Assembly: GCF_022832375.1 (NCBI RefSeq)
Contig: NZ_JALHLG010000003.1
Coordinates: 434,001-498,000 of the forward strand
Direction: 5' to 3'
Length of the DNA: 64,000 nt
Origin: Novosphingobium beihaiense
GTDB taxonomy: Bacteria; Pseudomonadota; Alphaproteobacteria; Sphingomonadales; Sphingomonadaceae
Every line of letters begins with the position of its first letter. Position 1 is the stretch's first letter. Below, one piece after another: positions 1 to 8,313 of this stretch. Made by a program: the position numbers and the translations under genes. The notes beneath the pieces are model-generated. The model was not told where the DNA came from and ran no database searches. It saw only the letters and a list, made by a program, of their open reading frames with translations.

Positions 1-129
1 TCGCAGCGCACAAAATACGCTTCTCAACCGGGGCGCTGTAACGAAACCGCCTGCGCCCCCGAACCCGCCAGCAGGTTCCGGCGCTCTTCGGCCGCGCTTC
101 GGCCAGCATGCTTTCGGGGAGACACCGCT

Positions 130-876
130 TTGACTTTTCGCGCGCACGGCTCTGGTCCGGCCGGGGGAACGGCATCCGGCCGCACCGCCGCCGCGATGCG
201 CGAAACACTGTCGGTCGTGATCCCCACCCTGCAGGCCGCCGCTACATTGCCCCGCACGATCGCCAGCGTGGCCTCCGGCGCGGACGAGATCATCGTTTCG
301 GATTGCGGCTCGTCCGACGGCACCGGCGACGTGGCCCGGCGGATGGGCGCAACGGTCGTCACCGGCCGCAAGGGGCGCGGCCCACAGCTCAATCTGGGCG
401 CGGCCACGGCCCGGGGCGAATGGCTGCTGTTCCTCCATGCCGACACCGCGCTCGCCCCGGGATGGACCAACGACGCCGCCGCCTGGATGGCCCGCGATCA
501 GGCACGCGAACAGGCCGCCGTGTTCCGCTTTGCGCTCGATGCACGGGAGTGGCAGGCACGCGTGCTGGAACGGCTGGTCTCGCTGCGCGTGCACCTGCTG
601 GCCTTGCCCTATGGCGATCAGGGCCTGCTGATCCACCGCACGCTGTTCGACAGGCTGGGCCTGTTCCGCCCCATCGCCATCATGGAAGACCTCGATGCCG
701 TGCGCGCGATCGGGCGGCGGCGGCTCACCGTGCTGCCCAGCCGCGCCGTCACGTCTGCCCGCAAGTGGCGGGAAGAAGGCTGGCTGCGGCGCAGCGGCCG
801 CAACATGGCCTGCGCCGCGCTGTACCGGATGGGCATCTCGCCGGACCGGATCGCCGCGCTCTACGGCACGCAATGA
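130..876 (+). CDS. GT2 glycosyltransferase, TIGR04283-like
   Basis: Family 2 glycosyltransferase (GT-A fold), expected to transfer a sugar from a nucleotide-sugar donor in the cytoplasm. The N-terminal block SVVIPTLQAAATL, the acidic ISDCGSSDGT-like motif (here VSDCGSSDGTGD) and the FLHADT metal-binding motif are typical of the short (about 225 aa) TIGR04283 subfamily, which is often paired with DUF2064 proteins, as here. The start is uncertain. TTG at 130 has GGGGAG seven bases upstream; ATG at 196 gives MRETLSVVIPT, closer to the usual family length but without a clear ribosome site. The reading frame is open back to base 1, so an upstream start outside the window cannot be excluded. The next gene follows after 7 bases, suggesting an operon. 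The acceptor substrate is unknown. Confidence 0.85.
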   Translation: MTFRAHGSGPAGGTASGRTAAAMRETLSVVIPTLQAAATLPRTIASVASGADEIIVSDCGSSDGTGDVARRMGATVVTGRKGRGPQLNLGAATARGEWLLFLHADTALAPGWTNDAAAWMARDQAREQAAVFRFALDAREWQARVLERLVSLRVHLLALPYGDQGLLIHRTLFDRLGLFRPIAIMEDLDAVRAIGRRRLTVLPSRAVTSARKWREEGWLRRSGRNMACAALYRMGISPDRIAALYGTQ

Positions 877-883
877 GACGGCA

Positions 884-1483
884 ATGAGCAACCTCCTTCC
901 GCATCTCGTCATCTTTGCCCGCCGCCCCCGGCTGGGAGAAGGCAAGCGGCGGCTGGCGCGCGACATCGGCAATACCGGCGCCTTGTGGTTTCAGCGCCGC
1001 GCCATCGCCATGCTGAAACGCGAGCTGGGCGGCGATCCGCGCTGGCGCCCGTGGATCGCGGCGACACCGGCCGGTTCGGCCGGATGGACCGCCCCTTTCC
1101 AGGCCATCCAGCAGGGCGGCGGCGATCTCGGCATGCGGCTCAACCACGTTCTGGATCGCCTGCCGCGTGCGCCCGTGATCGTGATCGGCAGCGATGCCCC
1201 GCATGTGCGGGCGCAGGACATTGCCGATGCCCTGGCCGCGCTGCGCCGCCACGATGCCGTGGCCGGACCGGCTTGCGACGGCGGCTTCTGGCTGATCGGA
1301 TTGCGGCGGCCGGACCGGCTGCGCCCTTTCTCCGGCGTGCGCTGGTCCACCTCCCACACGCTGGACGATGTCCGCCGCAACCTTTCCGGCCATCGCACCG
1401 CCTTCCTGCGCCCGCTCGAAGACGTGGACGATGGCGAAAGCCTGCGGCGGTTCCGCCAGCGCCCCTCCGCCACAACAACGTAA
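884..1483 (+). CDS. DUF2064 / TIGR04282-family protein
   Basis: A 199-residue protein of the DUF2064 (TIGR04282) family, related to nucleotidyl-/glycosyltransferases of the GT-A type. Visible family landmarks are the N-terminal IFARRPRLGEGKRRLA (basic loop after the first strand), the central VIVIGSDAPH motif and the C-terminal DGGFWLIGL motif. The ATG at 884 lies 7 bases after the stop of the GT2 gene, so the two are almost certainly co-transcribed. This pairing is a recognised one and has been linked in annotation to arsenosugar-type pathways, but the biochemical role is not established by the sequence. The chosen start removes a long out-of-register extension that overlaps the GT2 gene. 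Confidence 0.85.
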   Translation: MSNLLPHLVIFARRPRLGEGKRRLARDIGNTGALWFQRRAIAMLKRELGGDPRWRPWIAATPAGSAGWTAPFQAIQQGGGDLGMRLNHVLDRLPRAPVIVIGSDAPHVRAQDIADALAALRRHDAVAGPACDGGFWLIGLRRPDRLRPFSGVRWSTSHTLDDVRRNLSGHRTAFLRPLEDVDDGESLRRFRQRPSATTT

Positions 1484-1494
1484 AGGACATGCAC

Positions 1495-2382
1495 ATGACG
1501 CAACGCCCGCTCGCCGGTGTCATCGGGGGCAGCGGCCTCTATGACATGGAAGCCCTTGAAGATGCCCGTGAAGTGACGATGGACACACCCTTCGGCCCGC
1601 CTTCCGATGCTTTCGTTCTGGGCCGGATCGGCGACACACCCGTGGCCTTTCTGGCGCGGCACGGACGCGGGCACAGGCTGCTGCCTTCCGAAGTCAATTA
1701 CCGCGCCAATATTCACGCTATGAAGCAGCTGGGCGTGCGCTATCTGATCTCGGTGTCCGCCGTGGGATCGCTTGCCCCGGATCGGGCGCCGCTGGATCTG
1801 GTGCTGCCGGACCAGTTCATCGATCTGACCAAACGGCGGGAAACCAGCTTCTTCGGCGATGGGGTGGTTGCCCATGTCTCCATGGCGCAGCCGGTCTGCC
1901 ACGCCGTGCGCGAGGTGCTGGCCAGCGCGATCGCGGCAACGCCGGGCGCGCAGGAACGACAGCTCCACCGGCAAGGCACCTATGTCTGCATCGAAGGCCC
2001 GCATTTCTCCAGCCTGGCCGAATCCCGCTGGTATCAGGCCATGGGCGGGCACATCATCGGCATGACCAACATGCCCGAAGCCAAGCTCGCCCTGGAAGCC
2101 CAGATCGCCTACGCCAGCCTGGCCATGATCACCGATTACGACTGCTGGCACCCGCATGAGGAAAACGTCAGCGCCGATCTGGCGCTGCGCAATCTCCTCA
2201 GCAATGCCGCGCTGGCCCAGCAGGTAGTGGCCCGGGCCGTGGCGATGCTGGGCAGCGAGCGCCCGGCATCGCACGCTTTCGATGCGCTCCGGACAGCACT
2301 CGTCACACCGCGCGAACGCATGCCCGCGCATCGTCTGGCCGCGCTCGAACCGCTCCTTTCGGATAAAGAGCACGCCTCCTGA
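1495..2382 (+). CDS. mtnP: S-methyl-5'-thioadenosine phosphorylase family
   Basis: Cytoplasmic purine-nucleoside phosphorylase of the MTAP family (295 aa), which cleaves 5'-methylthioadenosine with phosphate to adenine and 5-methylthioribose-1-phosphate (methionine salvage). Phosphate-binding GGSGLYDM near the N-terminus, RHGRGHRLLPSEVNYRAN, EGPHFSSLAES and the TDYDCW motif with the base-contacting Asp are all present. The start at 1495 has AAAGGA seven bases upstream; the in-frame ATG at 1489 is less well placed. It follows the DUF2064 gene by 11 bases, so it is the third gene of an apparent operon. Because adenine removal from 5'-substituted adenosines is also needed in arsenosugar-type pathways, a non-canonical substrate is possible, but that is inference. 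Confidence 0.9.
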   Translation: MTQRPLAGVIGGSGLYDMEALEDAREVTMDTPFGPPSDAFVLGRIGDTPVAFLARHGRGHRLLPSEVNYRANIHAMKQLGVRYLISVSAVGSLAPDRAPLDLVLPDQFIDLTKRRETSFFGDGVVAHVSMAQPVCHAVREVLASAIAATPGAQERQLHRQGTYVCIEGPHFSSLAESRWYQAMGGHIIGMTNMPEAKLALEAQIAYASLAMITDYDCWHPHEENVSADLALRNLLSNAALAQQVVARAVAMLGSERPASHAFDALRTALVTPRERMPAHRLAALEPLLSDKEHAS

Positions 2383-2477
2383 TACCGCTCTTCGGTGAGC
2401 AGCCCTGACAAATGCCGGTCGTTCCCGTATGACGGCCTGCATGCGCCCGCCGGTTCCGGGCCGTTCAGGAAACAAAC

Positions 2478-3074
2478 ATGACAGCAAGCCCCGCACGGCG
2501 CGGCAGACCACGCAGCTTTGACCGCGACGAGGCCTTGCGGCAGGCCATGCACGTGTTCTGGCAAAACGGCTATGACGGCACCACGATGGCGCAGCTGACC
2601 GGCGCCATGGGCATTGAATCGCCCAGCATCTATGCCGCTTTCGGCTCCAAGGAAGGCCTGTTCCGCGAGGCCGTCAAACTCTATGTCGCATCGGAAGCAG
2701 GCCCGGCATGGCAGGCCCTTGAGCGCATTCCCGATCTGAAAACCGCCATCGGGACGATGCTGTCACTGTCGATTGAGGCGTTCGTGGCCACCGAACCGCA
2801 GCGCGGCTGCCTGGTCCTGCTCGGCGCAGATCTGCCCGGCGGCGGCAACGACCGCATCCGCGCATTTCTCCGCACCGAAAGGCGCGGCCTGCGCGAGCAG
2901 CTTGTGAAACGCCTGGCGCAGGAACCTTCCGCGAAAAGCAGCGATCCTGCCGCGCTGGCCGAGTGCATCCTCGCGTTTTTCAGCGGCCTTGCCATCGCCG
3001 CCGTGGACGGAACGGACAAGGCCGCCCTCACCCGCACGGCAGAGCTTTTCTGCGACCGGATGTTCGCAAGCTAG
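2478..3074 (+). CDS. TetR/AcrR family transcriptional regulator
   Basis: A 198-residue TetR-type repressor. The N-terminal DNA-binding domain shows GRPRSFDRDEAL, the helix-turn-helix around residues 32-55 (MAQLTGAMGIESPSIYAAF) and the usual SKEGLF after it; the rest is a ligand-binding helical domain with the LVLLGADL region seen in relatives controlling detoxification genes. The alpha/beta hydrolase gene follows in the same direction after 95 bases containing repeated palindromic elements, so this protein probably controls that gene and itself. The inducer is unknown. Confidence 0.9.
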   Translation: MTASPARRGRPRSFDRDEALRQAMHVFWQNGYDGTTMAQLTGAMGIESPSIYAAFGSKEGLFREAVKLYVASEAGPAWQALERIPDLKTAIGTMLSLSIEAFVATEPQRGCLVLLGADLPGGGNDRIRAFLRTERRGLREQLVKRLAQEPSAKSSDPAALAECILAFFSGLAIAAVDGTDKAALTRTAELFCDRMFAS

Positions 3075-3148
3075 ATTTTTGTAACGAGTAGAACAAAATT
3101 CATTGAAACCGGATGTATGCCCTATTATGTGTCACGTGTTACAAAAAT
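3075..3148. promoter_or_regulatory. candidate TetR operator pair and promoter
   Basis: ATTTTTGTAAC at 3075-3085 is mirrored exactly by GTTACAAAAAT at 3138-3148. Each arm also lies in its own imperfect dyad: TTTTGT-N10-ACAAAA (3077-3098) and TGT-N2-CACGTG-N2-ACA (3128-3143). Between the outer arms sit TTGAAA (3103-3108) and, 17 bases on, TATGTG (3126-3131), a plausible sigma-70 promoter. Arrangement seen directly; operator function is inferred from the adjacent TetR gene. Confidence 0.55.
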
Positions 3149-3169
3149 AGACACAGAAAGGGCCGCTAC

Positions 3170-4111
3170 GTGGCATCCACCGTTTCCGAGCGTATCACTC
3201 CCCTCTCCGGCTATGGGTCGGTCACTGACGTGCCTCGGCTTCCCGAGGGGTTTGCGGACACCTTCAAGAGCTACAGCATTGATACCGGCGCGGTCCGGCT
3301 CCATGCCGTAATCGGCGGCAGCGGAGAGCCCTTGCTGCTGCACTCGGGATGGCCGCAGAACTGGTATGCCTGGCGCTATCTGATGCTGCCGCTCAGCCAG
3401 CACTTCACCGTCATTGCCGTGGACCCGAGAGGATGGGGCCTGTCGAGCAAGCCGGCGGACGGGTACGATGCGGATACGCTGGCCGGTGACATGTTCGCGC
3501 TCATGGACACTCTGGGCCACGAACGCTTCGTCATGGCCGGGCACGATATCGGCGTGCAGGTGGGATATGCCATGGCCGCCGCCCGCCCGGAACGGATCAG
3601 GCGCCTGGCCTTGGGCGAGGGAACGATCGTCGGCGCGTCACCCTCCCCCGAACTGGTGCCCGACAACCGGATGATGAGCGACTTCCTGTGGCACTTCAAT
3701 TTCAACCGCGCCTACGACATCAACGAGCGGCTGGTGGAAGGGCGCGAAGACCTTTTCTTCAACTACCAGTTCGAAACAAAGGCTGGAACGCCTGACGGCG
3801 TGCCCAAATATGCCCGCGATTTCTATATCGAGATGCTGCGCCGCATTCCCGGCACGCTGAAAGCCAGTTTCGATTACTATCGCGCCATCGACGATACGAT
3901 CCCGCAGATCCGCCGGCACAAGGAAAAGATGGTCGAGATCCCCGTCTTCACCTTCGCGGGCGGACGGGCTTGCGGCCCTCTCGTAGAGAACGAGATGCGG
4001 ACGCTGGCCAGCAATGTGGAATCGCTGATCATTCCCGAAAGCGGCCATTTCCCGGCCGAAGAGCAGCCGGAAGCGCTGCTGGCGGGATTGCTGGGCTTCC
4101 TGAAAGCCTAA
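3170..4111 (+). CDS. alpha/beta hydrolase, epoxide hydrolase-like
   Basis: A 313-residue alpha/beta-hydrolase. The oxyanion-hole motif HSGWPQNWYAWR (family HGWP) near residue 58, the nucleophile elbow GHDIG with Asp at about residue 126, and the C-terminal SGHFPAEEQPE with the catalytic His match epoxide hydrolases and haloalkane-dehalogenase relatives using an Asp nucleophile. No signal peptide is evident, so it is probably cytoplasmic. I chose GTG at 3170, which has GAAAGG about 8 bases upstream; longer starts would run through the putative promoter and operators. It likely detoxifies or processes an epoxide or ester under control of the upstream TetR protein. The substrate cannot be told from sequence. 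Confidence 0.85.
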   Translation: MASTVSERITPLSGYGSVTDVPRLPEGFADTFKSYSIDTGAVRLHAVIGGSGEPLLLHSGWPQNWYAWRYLMLPLSQHFTVIAVDPRGWGLSSKPADGYDADTLAGDMFALMDTLGHERFVMAGHDIGVQVGYAMAAARPERIRRLALGEGTIVGASPSPELVPDNRMMSDFLWHFNFNRAYDINERLVEGREDLFFNYQFETKAGTPDGVPKYARDFYIEMLRRIPGTLKASFDYYRAIDDTIPQIRRHKEKMVEIPVFTFAGGRACGPLVENEMRTLASNVESLIIPESGHFPAEEQPEALLAGLLGFLKA

Positions 4112-4139
4112 CCGCCAGTCCGCGGTGCACCAAAATGGT

Positions 4140-4176
4140 TTGGGGGAGACATCCGGCTTGCCGATGCCTCCCCCAA
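4140..4176. terminator. bidirectional hairpin between convergent genes
   Basis: A 14-base inverted repeat, TTGGGGGAG-A-CATC against GATG-C-CTCCCCCAA with one mismatch, with a small inner CGGC-TT-GCCG stem. It sits between the stop of the alpha/beta hydrolase (4111) and the convergent end of mmsA (4182). There is no strong T-run, so intrinsic termination is likely but not certain. Confidence 0.5.
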
Positions 4177-4181
4177 TACCA

Positions 4182-5684
4182 TCACTTCATCGTCGGGATC
4201 ACGAAGCTCTGATCGACGATGCCGCCGTCGCCCGAAGGCCAGCGCTGGGTCACGGTCTTCACCCGGGTGTAGAAGCGGACGCCGTCCATGCCATACTGGT
4301 TCATGTCCCCGAACCCGGAGCGCTTCCAGCCGCCGAAGCTGTGATAGGAAACCGGCACCGGGATCGGCACGTTGATGCCGACCATGCCCACTTCCACCTG
4401 CTGCGCGAATTCGCGCGCCGCTTCACCGTTGCGCGTAAAGATCGCCACGCCATTGCCATACTGGTGGCGGGAGGCCAGACCGATGGCCTCGTCCAGCGAC
4501 TGGGAGCGCACCATTTGCAGAACCGGGCCGAAGATTTCATCGGTGTAGGTCTTCATGGCCGGGGTCACGCGATCGAACAGGCTGGGGGCCAGGAAATAGC
4601 CGTCCTCATACCCCTGGAGCGAGAACCCGCGCCCGTCGATCACCAGTTCGGCGCCTTCGTCCACGCCCATCTGGATGTAGTTTTCGATCCGCGCCTTGTG
4701 CTGGGCGGACACCACCGGGCCATAGTGCGCATCGGCGTCGGTCTGGATGCCGACGCGCAGCTTCTCGATTTCCGGAATGAGCCGGGCGCGCAGGGCATCG
4801 GCGGTTGCCTCTCCCACCGGCACGACCACCGGGAGAGCCATGCAGCGTTCCCCGGCCGAACCGTAAGCCGCACCCAGAATATCGGCAACGGCCTGATCGA
4901 GATCGGCATCGGGCATGACGATGCCATGGTTCTTGGCCCCGCCCATGCACTGCATGCGCTTGCCCGCCGCGACGCCGCGCTGATAGACGTAATGGGCGAT
5001 GTCGGACGAGCCGACGAAGCTGACGGCCTTCACACCGGGGTTGTCAAGAATGGCATCCACCACGATCTTGTCGCCGTGAACCACCTGCAGGATATTATCC
5101 GGAAGCCCGGCTTCCTTCATCAGTTCGGCAAGCTTTACCGGCACCGAAGGATCACGTTCGGAAGGCTTGAGGATAAAGGCGTTACCGCAGGCAATGGCAG
5201 GCGCCATCATCCACAACGGGATCATCGCCGGGAAGTTGAACGGGGTGATACCCGCAACCACGCCCAGCGGCTGGCGCATCGAATAGACGTCGATCTTGGG
5301 ACCGGCGCCTTCGGTATATTCGCCCTTCAAGAGGTGCGGAATGCCGCAGACGAATTCCACCACGTCAAGCCCGCGCTGGATATCGCCCTTCGCGTCGGAA
5401 ACGACCTTGCCATGTTCGGAGGCAAGGAGTTCCGCCAGTTCCTGCATGTCGCGCTCGATCAGCGCCTTGAGGTTGAAGAAAACGCGGGCCCGGCGCTGCG
5501 GGTTGAGCGCCGCCCAGGCAGGCTGAGCCGCCTTGGCCCGCTCCACCGCCGCATCGAGCACGGCGGCATCGGCCATATCCACGCGCGCCTGCGGCACACC
5601 GAGCGCAGGATTAAACACCTCTCCGGTCCGCTCGCCCGAAAACGGCGCGGCCTTTCCATCGAAAAAGTGACTGATGGTACGCAT
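4182..5684 (-). CDS. mmsA: CoA-acylating methylmalonate/malonate-semialdehyde dehydrogenase
   Basis: A 500-residue aldehyde dehydrogenase of the MmsA class, converting methylmalonate semialdehyde to propionyl-CoA or malonate semialdehyde to acetyl-CoA with NAD and CoA. It has the FNFPAMIPLWM cofactor-binding region, the FVGSS motif and the diagnostic GSAGERCMA segment with the catalytic Cys; the usual ALDH general-base Glu is replaced in an MGGAKNH context, as in CoA-acylating members. The ATG at 5684 has GGGAGA upstream; a TTG at 5699 is less likely. It is divergent from a LysR gene and near an omega-aminotransferase, so the likely job is the last step of beta-alanine or polyamine breakdown (malonate semialdehyde to acetyl-CoA); valine catabolism is the alternative. 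Confidence 0.92.
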   Translation of the reverse strand: MRTISHFFDGKAAPFSGERTGEVFNPALGVPQARVDMADAAVLDAAVERAKAAQPAWAALNPQRRARVFFNLKALIERDMQELAELLASEHGKVVSDAKGDIQRGLDVVEFVCGIPHLLKGEYTEGAGPKIDVYSMRQPLGVVAGITPFNFPAMIPLWMMAPAIACGNAFILKPSERDPSVPVKLAELMKEAGLPDNILQVVHGDKIVVDAILDNPGVKAVSFVGSSDIAHYVYQRGVAAGKRMQCMGGAKNHGIVMPDADLDQAVADILGAAYGSAGERCMALPVVVPVGEATADALRARLIPEIEKLRVGIQTDADAHYGPVVSAQHKARIENYIQMGVDEGAELVIDGRGFSLQGYEDGYFLAPSLFDRVTPAMKTYTDEIFGPVLQMVRSQSLDEAIGLASRHQYGNGVAIFTRNGEAAREFAQQVEVGMVGINVPIPVPVSYHSFGGWKRSGFGDMNQYGMDGVRFYTRVKTVTQRWPSGDGGIVDQSFVIPTMK

Positions 5685-5773
5685 CTTGGCATCTCCCAAT
5701 TACAATCCTGGGCCGGAATAGCCCTGCCTCCACGCCCACACCATAAACGCAAATCCAGATAGATCATGCAAAA

Positions 5774-6667
5774 ATGCCTATAGCCAATTGGGATGACCTG
5801 CGCCTTTTCCTGGCCGTCGCGCGCGAAGGGCGCATGGCATCCGCCGCGCGCGCGCTGGGCCTTGACCAATCGACGGTCGCCCGGCGGATGGATGCCCTGG
5901 AAGGGCGTCTGGGAACGCGCCTCCTCGACCGGTCGACGACCGGCGTGCGGCTGACTGCCGCCGGACAGGAACTGGCACAGCACGCGGAGCACATGGAGGA
6001 GCTGACCCATGCCGCCGAACGGCGGCTGGAAGCGGCGAACGAGGAACTGAACGGCGTGGTCCGGCTGGTTGCTCCCGAAGCCTTCGGCTCCTGCCTCGTC
6101 GCCCCGGCAGCGGCGGAACTGGAAGCGCGTCATCCCGGCCTGCGCCTCGATCTCGTACTGCAATCCCATCAAGCCGATCTGACCCGCCGCGAGGCCGACA
6201 TGGCGGTAACGCTGGCTGCGCCGGACCGGGGCCGCTTCCATGCCCGGCGGCTGACGGACTACCGCATCGGCCTCTATGCCTCGTCCAGCTATCTGGAACA
6301 GCACGATCCCATCTGCCGCGTCGAAGACCTCAGCCGCCATCCCTTCGTGGGTTACATCGATGACCTCATCAGCATGCCGGAACTGCGGTATCTGGATCAG
6401 GTCGTCTCCAATGCCCGCACGCCCTTCCGCTCAAGCTCGCTGGCCGCGCAGAAAGCGGCGGTATCGGCAGGTTTGGGGCTGGGACTGCTGCACAGCTTCA
6501 CCGCGCAGTCCGATCCGGCGCTGGTTCCGGTTCTGCCCGGGGAAGTCTCTGTCAGACGAAGCTACTGGCTGGTCGTGCATTCCGATCTGCGCTCGCAGGC
6601 GCGCATAAAGGTCGTGACCTCATTCCTCTACGACCTGATGGAGCGCAACAAGTCCGCCCTGCTGTGA
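5774..6667 (+). CDS. LysR-family transcriptional regulator
   Basis: A 297-residue LysR regulator. Residues 1-60 form the winged helix-turn-helix (NWDDLRLFLAVAREGRMASAARAL, then LDQSTVARRMDALE); the remainder is the periplasmic-binding-like effector domain. It starts 89 bases from the mmsA start on the opposite strand, the classic divergent arrangement of LysR regulators with their targets. It therefore probably controls mmsA, and perhaps the aminotransferase and flavoprotein downstream. The divergent spacer (5685-5773) is AT-richer than its surroundings near 5745-5773 and contains GCA-AAAA-TGC at 5769-5778, but I cannot assign a binding box. Confidence 0.9.
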   Translation: MPIANWDDLRLFLAVAREGRMASAARALGLDQSTVARRMDALEGRLGTRLLDRSTTGVRLTAAGQELAQHAEHMEELTHAAERRLEAANEELNGVVRLVAPEAFGSCLVAPAAAELEARHPGLRLDLVLQSHQADLTRREADMAVTLAAPDRGRFHARRLTDYRIGLYASSSYLEQHDPICRVEDLSRHPFVGYIDDLISMPELRYLDQVVSNARTPFRSSSLAAQKAAVSAGLGLGLLHSFTAQSDPALVPVLPGEVSVRRSYWLVVHSDLRSQARIKVVTSFLYDLMERNKSALL

Positions 6668-6870
6668 CGGCGGGGCAGTAACCGGAACACCTGCCCTCCC
6701 GCTGCACCGGACTTAACGCAGCGCCGCACCGTGGTGCTGATCATGCACCACGGCGAGTGCCTTTTGCCCCTGTTCGAACGGATGCCCGCACTCGAAAGCT
6801 GATCCCCTGCCCGCCTGTCTCAAGGCACGCGCAATGGGCCATGCGGCTTCGAATGTTGAGGATTTAGCGA

Positions 6871-8229
6871 ATGACGATTTCTGATGCGGTCGTTGACAAG
6901 AGCGGACACTCCGCCGCCACGAAGGCGGCACTGGATACCAGCCACTTCTGGATGCCGTTCACGGACAACAAGGCATTCAAATCCAACCCGCGGATATTCG
7001 CATCAGCAGAGGGGATGCATTACACGTCATCCGACGGCACCCGGATTCTGGATGCCACCGCTGGTCTCTGGTGCGTCAACGCGGGTCACGCCCGCCGGGA
7101 AATCGCAGACGCGGTGACACGTCAGATCGCTAACCTAGACTATGCGCCAACCTTCCAGCTCGGGCACCCCTTGCCTTTCGAACTGGCATCCCGCCTAGCC
7201 GGGATCATGCCCGATGGGCTGGACCGCATATTCTTCACAAACTCGGGATCCGAATCCGCCGATACGGCCCTGAAGATGAGCCTCGCCTATCACCGTGCGC
7301 GCGGCGACACGGGGCGCTTCCGTTTCGTGGGCAGGCAGCGGGGATACCACGGCACCAACTTCGGCGGCACTTCGGTTGGCGGCATCGGCGGGAACCGGAG
7401 CCCTTTCATCACCCAGCTTTGGGGGGTGGATCACTTGTCTCACACCCAAGGCAATGCCGTGCGTTTTCAGCGGGGCATGCAGCCGGGCAACGAAGCTCTG
7501 GCGGACGAACTGGAGAGCCTGATCGCCCTGCACGGCGGCGAAACGATCGCAGCCGTCATCGTGGAACCGGTGGCCGGATCGACCGGCGTCCTGATCCCGC
7601 CCCAGGGCTATCTGCAGCGGCTGCGGGACATCACCAGCAAACACGGCATCCTGTTGATCTTCGACGAAGTCATCACCGGCTTCGGGCGTCTGGGCGCGGC
7701 AACGGCCGCCGGACACTTCGGCGTCACTCCGGATATCCTGACAATGGCCAAGGGGCTTACCAACGGTGCCATCCCGATGGGAGCAGTGGCCGCGCGAACC
7801 GGGATCTACGACACGGTGCTCGACAGCGTGCAGAGCGGCATCGAGTTCTTCCACGGCTATACTTATTCGGGCCACCCTGTGGCATCGGCAGCGGCGCTGG
7901 CCACACTGAAAATCTACGAAGACGAAGGCCTGTTCCAGCGCGCCGCCGCACTGGCGCCTGTGTGGGAAGACGCCGTGCATTCCCTGCACGACGCCCCGCA
8001 CGTTGCCGACATCCGCAATCTGGGGCTGGTGGCCGGCATCGAACTGGCACCCCGCGAAGGCGCCCCCGGCGCACGCGGCACGGCCGCGTTTCAGGCCGCT
8101 TTCGAAAGCGGCCTGCTGATCCGGACGACGGGAGACATCATCGCGATGTCGCCGCCGCTCATCATCAGCGAAGCGCAAATTGAGGAAATCACCGGCAAAC
8201 TGCGGGCCATTCTCGAAACCTTGCGATAG
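6871..8229 (+). CDS. class III omega-aminotransferase (beta-alanine--pyruvate type)
   Basis: A 452-residue PLP-dependent class III aminotransferase that moves the amino group of an omega-amino acid or amine (beta-alanine, GABA and similar) to pyruvate. Landmarks: TNSGSESADTALK (phosphate loop), GYHGTNFGGTSVGG, IFDEVITGFGR with Asp265, and the PLP lysine Lys294 in TMAKGLTNGAIPMG. WMPFTDNKAFK near the N-terminus is characteristic of the beta-alanine--pyruvate group. GAGGA precedes the start by about 9 bases. The product from beta-alanine is malonate semialdehyde, the substrate of the nearby MmsA, and a spermidine-dehydrogenase-like gene follows after about 84 bases. Together these point to polyamine and beta-alanine degradation. 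The 200 bases upstream hold no gene that I can see. Confidence 0.92.
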   Translation: MTISDAVVDKSGHSAATKAALDTSHFWMPFTDNKAFKSNPRIFASAEGMHYTSSDGTRILDATAGLWCVNAGHARREIADAVTRQIANLDYAPTFQLGHPLPFELASRLAGIMPDGLDRIFFTNSGSESADTALKMSLAYHRARGDTGRFRFVGRQRGYHGTNFGGTSVGGIGGNRSPFITQLWGVDHLSHTQGNAVRFQRGMQPGNEALADELESLIALHGGETIAAVIVEPVAGSTGVLIPPQGYLQRLRDITSKHGILLIFDEVITGFGRLGAATAAGHFGVTPDILTMAKGLTNGAIPMGAVAARTGIYDTVLDSVQSGIEFFHGYTYSGHPVASAAALATLKIYEDEGLFQRAAALAPVWEDAVHSLHDAPHVADIRNLGLVAGIELAPREGAPGARGTAAFQAAFESGLLIRTTGDIIAMSPPLIISEAQIEEITGKLRAILETLR

Positions 8230-8313
8230 AGGCGGGGGCCGCGAAACAGGACCGGGACGGCACCCGGCAGCTCAAAACGATCATGGGGACACAGCAAACC
8301 AATGGATGGCGAA

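Noticed and set aside
1..129. Tail of an upstream gene in frame with the GT2 gene
   Set aside because: The frame is open to base 1 but shows no family motif, and a TTG start with a good ribosome site lies at 130; too little sequence to call.
5685..5773. A defined LysR binding box between mmsA and lysR
   Set aside because: A site is expected, but I found no convincing T-N11-A dyad to mark.
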